Assembly: GCA_020439605.1 (NCBI GenBank)
Contig: JAGQSI010000047.1
Coordinates: 1 to 10,087 of the forward strand
Length of the DNA stretch: 10,087 nucleotides
Direction: 5' to 3'
From: Acidimicrobiales bacterium
GTDB lineage: Bacteria > Actinomycetota > Acidimicrobiia > Acidimicrobiales > Iamiaceae
Of the stretch, positions 1-5,065 are shown in pieces. The position numbers were made by a program, and so were the translations under genes. How positions within the stretch are numbered: position 1 is the stretch's first letter; each line of letters starts with the position of its first letter. The notes below the pieces were generated by a model, which saw only the letters and a list, made by a program, of their open reading frames with translations, was not told where the DNA came from and searched no databases.

Positions 1-720
1 CCCCGCTCCGAGGTTGGCGCCAGTGCACCGAAGATCATCAGCTTTGAGATTCCGATCGACAAGATCGGCGAGGTCATTGGACCCAAGGGCAAGGTCATCA
101 ACGCCATTCAGGCTGAGACCGGCGCCGATATCTCGGTTGATGATGACGGCATGGTCGGTGTGGTCTCTGTTGGCTCCACCGATCTCGGTGCGGTGCAAGA
201 GGCCGAGCGTCAGATCCGTCTGATCCTCAATCCGCCTACCGCTGAAGTTGGTGAGACCTACTTGGGTCGTGTTGTAAACATCACCAAGTTCGGTGCCTTC
301 GTGAACATCCTGCCCGGTCGTGATGGACTGCTGCACATCTCCAAGATGGGTGGCGGTAAGCGCATCGACAAGGTTGAAGACGTGCTTGAGCTTGGCCAAG
401 AGGTTGAGGTCAAGGTTGACGATGTGGACCCCAACGGCAAGGTGTCGCTCACTGCGGTTACCCCGCTGGTGCCCGGTGGCGGCGATGGGGGAGCCTCAGC
501 CGCTTCTGCCGATGCACCCGCTAGCGATGGTGGCTCTTCCGTCGCTGCCAAGAGCGAAGCTCAGCCACGTGAGTCGGTCTCGTTCGAGGATGCCTTTGAC
601 GCAGAAATCCGCGAAGAGTTCGGTGACCTGGGTCCGGGCAACGAACGTCCAGGCGGCTCAGATCGCGGCAACCGTAACGGCAACCCCCGTAACAACCGTC
701 GTGGTGGTGGCCGGCGCTGA
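1..720 (+). CDS. pnp: Polynucleotide phosphorylase, C-terminal part (KH and S1 domains); 5' end outside window
   Basis: This is the 3' end of PNPase, the phosphorolytic 3'-to-5' exoribonuclease of mRNA decay, which acts as a ring-shaped trimer in the cytoplasm. The reading frame is open from base 1, and the catalytic RNase PH domains lie upstream of the window. Of the 239 visible residues, about 11-75 form the KH RNA-binding domain with the GxxG loop IGPKGK (26-31). Residues about 83-151 form the S1 domain (GRVVNITKFGAFV, then DGLLHIS). The last ~85 residues are a low-complexity tail. It begins glycine/alanine-rich, includes a short acidic patch (SFEDAFDAEIREEFGD), and ends in an Asn/Arg/Gly-rich stretch finishing GGGRR. 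Such basic Gly-rich tails are seen in actinobacterial PNPases and probably add RNA contacts. The gene stops with TGA and is followed by a strong terminator. Family assignment is secure. Confidence 0.97.
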   Translation, partial: PRSEVGASAPKIISFEIPIDKIGEVIGPKGKVINAIQAETGADISVDDDGMVGVVSVGSTDLGAVQEAERQIRLILNPPTAEVGETYLGRVVNITKFGAFVNILPGRDGLLHISKMGGGKRIDKVEDVLELGQEVEVKVDDVDPNGKVSLTAVTPLVPGGGDGGASAASADAPASDGGSSVAAKSEAQPRESVSFEDAFDAEIREEFGDLGPGNERPGGSDRGNRNGNPRNNRRGGGRR

Positions 721-753
721 TTAGCGTCACACTCTGCCATAGGTAGTTGAAAT

Positions 754-797
754 CGAAGCTCCGGAGGGTTTGTCGCCTTCCGGAGCTTCGTAGTTTT
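754..797 (+). terminator. Rho-independent terminator after pnp
   Basis: A perfect 12-bp stem (CGAAGCTCCGGA at 754-765 with TCCGGAGCTTCG at 779-790) encloses a short loop that can close further by G-U and G-C pairs. TAGTTTT follows. It lies 33 bases after the pnp stop. The convergent vapC gene ends at 874, so the symmetric stem may serve transcripts from both sides, although the T-tract favours the plus strand. Confidence 0.9.
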
Positions 798-873
798 GGC
801 CCATTGGAGTCGGTGAACTTCGGATCAAAGCATGGCTGATCTGTTCTTGCCAGCACGGGCTAGGCAGAGTTGG

Positions 874-1260
874 TCAGTTTGGCGCGAGGACTACCAGTCC
901 TGCTCGGCGAGCCGCATCGGAAAGTTCGTTGTCGTAGGTGGCGAGTTCGTCAACCCCGAGACGCAGCGCCACTTCCAGGTGGATGGCATCATGGGAGCGC
1001 AGAGGAGAGCGGGTCCCCGACCCAATTAGGTCGCCTCGGGTCACATCGAACAGTTCGACTGCTGCGAGTGTCTGGTTGACCAGGTCGACGTCTACTACGT
1101 CTGGGTGGCGGCCGGCAGCGCAATGAAGCTCGGTATGAAGTAGGAACGAGGCGACGACATGGCGATCTTGCTCATCAAGCATTTGGGCTAGGGCCGCTGA
1201 TTCGGCTTCGTCTACCAGTAACTTCATCGCAGCCGACGTGTCAAGGTAAACGACTGGCAT
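874..1260 (-). CDS. vapC: PIN-domain ribonuclease toxin of a VapBC-type toxin-antitoxin pair
   Basis: A 128-residue single PIN domain, the usual VapC length. PIN toxins are Mg-dependent endoribonucleases, often cutting tRNA or rRNA, and are held inactive by the partner antitoxin. The four acidic residues expected at the active site are visible: D7 in YLDTSA, E44 in LLHTELH, D91 in SHDAIHLE and D110 in ATYDNEL. The C-terminus follows the family pattern (SDAARRAGLVVLAP). ATG at 1260-1258 lies three bases after the stop of the antitoxin gene, so the two are almost certainly co-transcribed and translationally coupled. The gene converges on pnp. All catalytic positions are intact, so I expect an active toxin. 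The RNA target cannot be read from sequence. Confidence 0.9.
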   Translation of the reverse strand: MPVVYLDTSAAMKLLVDEAESAALAQMLDEQDRHVVASFLLHTELHCAAGRHPDVVDVDLVNQTLAAVELFDVTRGDLIGSGTRSPLRSHDAIHLEVALRLGVDELATYDNELSDAARRAGLVVLAPN

Positions 1261-1263
1261 TGG

Positions 1264-1533
1264 TTACCAACGACCCCGAGTGTCGGCGACTATTTCAGCG
1301 GAAGTCGAAGTGGCCTTGCGGCGAGCAATGGCGCCGAAACCCTCGGCGGTGGCATGGGCCGGGCGGCTCTGCCCACGTCGTCTCGCGACTTCGATCCCGC
1401 TCAGCATGTCAGGCGGTCCCAACAGTGCGACAACAGTGCCGTTGTTCGACACCAGAAACGACTCGCCAGCCTCAACCCGTCTGAGGTAGGTGCCGGATCG
1501 GTTCCGCATTTCACGGTGGCTGATCGTTTCCAC
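1264..1533 (-). CDS. vapB: Phd/YefM-type antitoxin partner of the PIN toxin
   Basis: An 89-residue protein starting VETISHREMRNRSG. The opening and the following LRRVEAGESFLVSNNGTVVALL match the Phd/YefM antitoxin fold, in which the N-terminal half dimerises and binds DNA while the C-terminal half wraps the toxin. The basic, Ala/Arg-rich C-terminus (ARRRGQSRPAH onward) is the likely toxin-binding tail. An upstream extension is open but does not resemble the family. I chose GTG at 1533 because a -10-like TACGCT (1545-1540) lies six bases upstream, which would make the message leaderless; no Shine-Dalgarno sequence is present. GTG at 1539 is the alternative and adds two residues. The pair is probably autorepressed through the repeats just upstream. 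Confidence 0.85.
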   Translation of the reverse strand: METISHREMRNRSGTYLRRVEAGESFLVSNNGTVVALLGPPDMLSGIEVARRRGQSRPAHATAEGFGAIARRKATSTSAEIVADTRGRW

Positions 1534-1539
1534 ACTCAC

Positions 1540-1580
1540 AGCGTAGCACGACGTAGCACAGGGGGAGCTGTTAGTAGCAC
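1540..1580 (-). promoter_or_regulatory. Promoter/operator region of the vapBC pair with three phased GTAGCAC repeats
   Basis: The plus strand carries GTAGCAC three times, at 1543-1549, 1553-1559 and 1574-1580. Start-to-start spacings are 10 and 21 bases, or about one and two helical turns, so all three copies face the same side of the DNA. The first copy overlaps the presumed -10 TACGCT (minus strand, 1545-1540). I see no good -35 hexamer. The position fits an operator for the antitoxin or toxin-antitoxin complex. That function is inferred. Confidence 0.55.
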
Positions 1581-1789
1581 TGCTGCGTGGCTCCAGCGTG
1601 AGCTCGGAGGGGTTGTGGGTAGAAGGGCATGTGTCACCTTCGATGCCCGCGATCAAGCGGCCGCGACTGAGGTCCCCTCCAACGGAGCGGCAGCCGCTCG
1701 GGTCACCACCACTGATTGGAGTGTGTCCTTCATCGTCGTCGGTTCAGTTTTCACAAGAATTCTCCGCCTTGGAGCATTGTTGTCCTTAC
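1581..1789. other. Intergenic region between the divergent vapB and secreted-protein genes
   Basis: About 210 bases with no convincing gene. Open frames run through here but lack family features or codon bias. The stretch should hold the promoter of the plus-strand gene at 1790. I could not pick convincing -35/-10 boxes, and no good Shine-Dalgarno sequence lies close to that ATG (the nearest GGAG is about 15 bases away). Confidence 0.4.
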
Positions 1790-2422
1790 ATGCGCAAGTT
1801 CACCCTCGCCCTAGTCGTAGCGGTGCTCATCTCGGTGGTGTGTTCCCCGACCCGACCAGCCGCTGCTAACGATGATGGGCTGACCCTCCCAGGCGGCGCA
1901 CCAACAGTAACGTTGGGTCCCAACGCCGTCTTACGCATCGACGGGCGCCTTAGGTTCACTACCGATTGTGACGTCGAAAACGGTATCCGCGACTGGGGGG
2001 TACGCCGCCAGCGACGTCTACCTGGTGGCGGAGGCACCCGACGACGGCGACGAGCTCGTCGACACGAGTGGCACTCCAAGCACGATCGTGTCGCCCGGCA
2101 CGATGTTCATCGAGGAGACCATCGCCATTACCGCGCCGTCGGGAACAACCGGCGAGGGCACCTACTCGATCGTCTATGACAGCTGTCAGGATGGCATCTA
2201 CCAACCGACACAGGACTCGCTCTTCCCTGATGTAGTGACGGTGGAGATGCCTGCAGAACTACCGCCGGTGGACGCTGCCATCGCCGCCCTCAAAACTGAT
2301 GCACAAACCGAGTGGGGTCGGTGGCAGCTGATTGGCAAGCTGTTCGACAGTCTCATCAACGTGGACAAGTACGCTGGGTGCGCCGAGCTCGACGCCGGTG
2401 ACTGCCTTGACCTCATCAAAAT
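1790..2422 (+). pseudogene. Secreted protein of unknown function, frameshifted and truncated by an ISL3-family insertion
   Basis: The product starts MRKFTLALVVAVLISVV and has a clear signal peptide: basic n-region, hydrophobic core, and AAA before NDDG, with probable cleavage after A26. The mature part is not a family I recognise. It looks like an extracellular, beta-rich, acidic protein with cysteines in TDCDVE, DSCQDGIY, AGCAEL and GDCLDL. The frame breaks at a run of six G (1995-2000). Upstream coding follows the signal-peptide frame to about DVENGIRDW; downstream coding resumes one base later with YAASDVYLVAEAPDDGDE. Removing one G restores a continuous protein. The gene is cut at 2422 by the terminal repeat of the minus-strand ISL3 element, so the C-terminus is missing. 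The frameshift could be a real mutation, slipped-strand variation or a sequencing error. The IS truncation is independent of it. Confidence 0.7.
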
Positions 2423-3591
2423 GGTGCTTCATAATACAGCGGGGTTTTCAGGTTTTTTGGGTGGCGGTGTGCCGAGTAGGTCCCAGTTACAGGCGCCAAC
2501 AGCGAGCAGGATTCGGGTGCGGTAGTGACTGAAATTGGTGAAGCCCGAAGCGACGCGTTTCACCTTTTTGATGAGACTATTGAGACCTTCAACTGGTCCG
2601 TTGGAGTAGCCGTGGGTATGCCATGCGAGGATTGGTTCTTTCCATTGTTTGAGGGTCCGGGCCAAGCCGCGCAGAGTGATGGTTTCGGTGTCACGGCACG
2701 AATCGATGATCACGTCAAGCCATGCTCTGGCAGTCACAGGGTGGGCGTGCATGGTGTAGAGATCCCGAATTGCTTCTTTGGTCACCCAGGCCTCATAGAC
2801 GCGTCGGTGGGGGTCACCGGCAGCTAGGAACTGTTCGAGACGATTCTGGCCTTTGACGTCGATGTTTTCGGCGGCCATGACCAATAGTTTACGGGCCCGA
2901 TATAGGGGGTCTTTGGTGTGTCCGCGGTGTCCAAGGGTCTCGTTTTGAACTGCTCTGCGGGTCCGATCTAGGGCCCGGTTCGCGACTCCCACAACATGGA
3001 ACGGATCCGCAACAGCGGTGGCGTTCGGGCATCTAGATGAGAGCGCGTTGCGATAGGGCTGATGCAAATCAGTGACAGTCACAGTCACCTTCTCACGCCA
3101 CTGTGCGCTTTGGTCATCGAGCCATCCACCTAGTTCGGTGCCACCACGGCCTTCGATCACGTCAATGACCGAGCGGCCCTCTAGGTCACAGATCGCAGAT
3201 ATCCACGTGGTTGGTACGAAACGTTTCGCTGCACCCATTTTGGTTTCATCAACCCCTAACGCTGTCACAGAACCGGTTCGGGTTGGGTCTGTGATCAGTG
3301 CCTCACCCCAGTAGGACACAGCGTTCATGATCGTGTTCCATGAGACCCCGATCTGGGTAGCAACATAAGAGACAGTGTGGATCTCGGCGCCGACTTCACG
3401 CGTCGCCCACAACCCTGCCCTAGTGGTCATCTGAGCGCGTGGCGGTGCAATATCGCAACGGTTCTCAGTCCACGAACCCACAGGGCAGGCCCCTTGTCGG
3501 CAGACCCAGCGACGTTTGCGCCATACCAGTATCGACGCAGACCCGAACACGGGCAGATCAGCGAGACGAACCAGTGGCCTGTCTTTTGTGT
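2423..3591 (-). mobile_element. ISL3-family insertion sequence, 5' end missing
   Basis: The outer (3') end appears to be GGTGCTTCATAAT at 2423-2435. Twelve of these 13 bases match the presumed left end of the second ISL3 element at 9373 (GGCGCTTCATAAT). The transposase stop lies inside this end. The opposite end, with the transposase N-terminus and the other inverted repeat, is absent because the sequence is replaced at 3592 by the IS3-type element. The eight bases outside the left boundary are AT-rich (ATCAAAAT), as ISL3 target sites often are, but the second copy needed to prove a duplication is lost. Confidence 0.75.
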
Positions 3592-3637
3592 TGCATCTGA
3601 CTTCGCGCGACAGTTCCTGAGTTTTTTCAGACCGCAT
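2429..3637 (-). pseudogene. ISL3-family transposase, N-terminally truncated
   Basis: From about TKDRPLVRLADLPVFG onward the protein is a typical ISL3 transposase. A Cys-containing zinc-binding segment (RRWVCRQGACPVGSW) is followed by a helix-turn-helix region (VSYVATQIGVSWNTI). The DDE catalytic core shows D in LGVDETKM, D in TVTVTDLHQPY and E in NGPVEGLNSLIKKVKR, with the family signature ADPFHVVGVANRALD between. The first ~50 residues with the leading CxxC finger are missing, replaced at 3592 by the neighbouring IS end. The frame stays open into that IS, where an in-frame ATG at 3637 would give a 402-residue chimeric product. The catalytic triad is intact but DNA recognition is probably lost, so I call it a pseudogene. 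It ends TGA at 2429. Confidence 0.85.
3592..3636 (+). repeat. Left inverted repeat of the IS3-type element
   Basis: By hand alignment, 34 of 45 bases match the reverse complement of 5137-5181. The match is nearly perfect at the outer end (TGCATCTGAC against TGTATCTGAC) and perfect over TTTTTTCAGA in the inner part, with a divergent middle. This two-block pattern fits separate cleavage and transposase-binding sections. Confidence 0.85.
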
Positions 3638-3677
3638 TTTCGGGTAGGAAGGGCGATTCTGCGAGAGGATTCTGTCT

Positions 3678-4001
3678 ATGTCCGAGCAACGTAAACCGAA
3701 ACGGTTTCTGACCGGAGAACAAAAGTATGGCTTGTGGGTGAGGATGCTTACCGAGCAGATCACCCCGACCCAGGCAGCGGCGGAAGCTGAAGTCGACCGG
3801 TCCACGATTTCGCAACTGCGAAAAACCGCGAAAGATGGTGCGATCACCGCGTTGTCGGCGTCGAAGCCGGGACGGCGACGTTCCGCGAAAGAGGTGTCCG
3901 AGACTGCGAAGCTCCAAGCCGAGATCGATCGCCTCGGTGGTGTCATCATCGAACAGGCTGTCGAGTTGGCAATGCTTCGGGGAAAAGCGCCTTGGGGTTG
4001 A
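3678..4001 (+). CDS. IS3-type transposase OrfA (DNA-binding subunit)
   Basis: A 107-residue OrfA. Residues about 25-55 form a helix-turn-helix (TPTQAAAEAEVDRSTISQLR) that should bind the inverted repeats. Residues about 74-102 (KEVSETAKLQAEIDRL, then VELAMLRGK) are a heptad-like coiled coil of the kind that dimerises OrfA with the OrfAB fusion. The frame ends TGA at 3999-4001 and overlaps orfB by ten bases. A G GGA AAA heptamer at 3980-3986, in the zero frame, should let some ribosomes shift -1 into orfB to make the full transposase. OrfA alone normally acts as a regulator in this family. The ATG at 3678 is the natural start, soon after the left repeat. Confidence 0.88.
   Translation: MSEQRKPKRFLTGEQKYGLWVRMLTEQITPTQAAAEAEVDRSTISQLRKTAKDGAITALSASKPGRRRSAKEVSETAKLQAEIDRLGGVIIEQAVELAMLRGKAPWG
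3980..3986 (+). promoter_or_regulatory. Programmed -1 ribosomal frameshift site (G GGA AAA)
   Basis: In the orfA frame the codons read cgG GGA AAA gcg, matching the X XXY YYZ rule. A -1 slip makes the next codon AGC and continues SALGLNGPIPARV into orfB without a stop. The position, just after the OrfA coiled coil and before its stop, is where IS3-family elements place this signal. I did not identify a downstream stimulatory structure. Confidence 0.8.
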
Positions 4002-5065
4002 ACGGGCCAATCCCTGCTCGTGTGCCAGGACCCGTGAAGCAAACGTTGCTCGGCCTGGTCGACGACGCGACCCAAGCGGGCTGGTCGACAACGAGAATTT
4101 GTGCGACCCTTCAGATCGACCGTGGCCGGCTCTATCGGTGGCAGCAACGCCGAGACGGGAACAATCTCGACGACCGCTCTCCGGGAGGGAACCCGATTCA
4201 TGGGCTTCTCGACTGGGAACAAGACGCGATCGTCGCTCTGTTCAACGAGTGGGGTCCGGTTGATCTGTCGCATCGCAAACTGGCTCATCGAGGGTCCTAC
4301 ACCAGCGTCGTGTTCGTGTCTCCTTCCATCGTGGACCGGGTCCTCGCCCGTAACGGCCTCACGCTCAAAGGTGCCCCAAGACCTGGGCGTTCAGAGAAAA
4401 CACCGTGGCCAGAGTGGTGTGAGTGGCGACCGAACCAGCTGTGGTGCTGGGACATGTCTCAATTCGAAAAATGTGTCGGCGGCAAGTACGTGTACGGGAT
4501 CGTGGATTTGGTGTCACGCAAATGGATCGCTACGACTGTGAACCCCGAGGCCACCTCCACCCAGGTAAAAATCATCTTCACCAACGCACTCGATGCCGAG
4601 GGGCTGCTCACCGGCCAGATCCGTGAACGGCTCGCCAACCTGGACGAGACCATCCCCGAACTCGACGACGACCAGATCCCGCTGGTGCTCGCCGTGTCCG
4701 ACAACGGCACCGAAATGAAATCCCGAGAGACCCGCAAGTTCATGGCCGCCTGTTCAATCGCGCAGCACTTCGGACGCCGATCCACACCCACCGACCAAGC
4801 CTGGATCGAAACGCTGTGGGGACACGTCAAAGCCGAGAACCCGCACCTGATGAACATCACCGAACCAGCCGTGCTCGCCGCCGAGCTCGAACGAATCCGC
4901 ATCCACTACAACACCGTTCGCTTGCACGAAGCGATCGGATATGTCACCCCCAACGACGAGCACGAAGGCCGCGCAGACGCCATCCGCGCCGCCAGACAAG
5001 CCGGTCTCACCAAAGCAGACCAGGCCCGTCGCGCCTGGCACCGCGCCCACCAGAGCCAACCATGA
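3992..5065 (+). CDS. IS3-type transposase OrfB (DDE catalytic part)
   Basis: A 357-residue catalytic half, made mainly as an OrfAB fusion after the -1 shift; the TTG at 3992 is only a formal start. Residues about 15-55 hold a second helix-turn-helix-like segment (WSTTRICATLQIDRGRLYRW). The RNase H-like core has D154 (WCWDMSQF), D237 (VSDNGTEM) and E273 (AWIETLWGHVKAE). Thirty-five residues separate the last two, the DD(35)E hallmark of the IS3 family. The C-terminal YNTVRLHEAIGYVTP is also typical. No internal stop or frameshift is seen, so the enzyme is likely active. The stop TGA (5063-5065) overlaps an ATG at 5062 that opens the RHS remnant. Confidence 0.9.
   Translation: MGLNGPIPARVPGPVKQTLLGLVDDATQAGWSTTRICATLQIDRGRLYRWQQRRDGNNLDDRSPGGNPIHGLLDWEQDAIVALFNEWGPVDLSHRKLAHRGSYTSVVFVSPSIVDRVLARNGLTLKGAPRPGRSEKTPWPEWCEWRPNQLWCWDMSQFEKCVGGKYVYGIVDLVSRKWIATTVNPEATSTQVKIIFTNALDAEGLLTGQIRERLANLDETIPELDDDQIPLVLAVSDNGTEMKSRETRKFMAACSIAQHFGRRSTPTDQAWIETLWGHVKAENPHLMNITEPAVLAAELERIRIHYNTVRLHEAIGYVTPNDEHEGRADAIRAARQAGLTKADQARRAWHRAHQSQP

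Noticed and set aside
1540..1656. N-terminal extension of the antitoxin to an upstream start
   Set aside because: The extra residues do not resemble Phd/YefM proteins and would cover the promoter and phased repeats.
2001..2179. Continuation of the signal-peptide frame beyond the G6 tract
   Set aside because: It turns into Arg/Gly/His-rich low-complexity sequence, while the neighbouring frame carries normal protein-like sequence.
2525..2827. Plus-strand open frame opposite the ISL3 transposase
   Set aside because: It lies fully antisense to a clearly identified transposase and shows no domain of its own.
3641..4288. Extension of the minus-strand ISL3 frame into the IS3-type element as a longer transposase
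   Set aside because: It is antisense to orfA/orfB with no ISL3 features; the match ends exactly at the IS boundary 3592.
4816..5061. Upstream extension of the RHS reading frame as native RHS sequence
   Set aside because: The frame is open, but this stretch is orfB read in another frame. It is Arg/Pro-rich with no YD-repeat character; native RHS sequence starts only at 5182.
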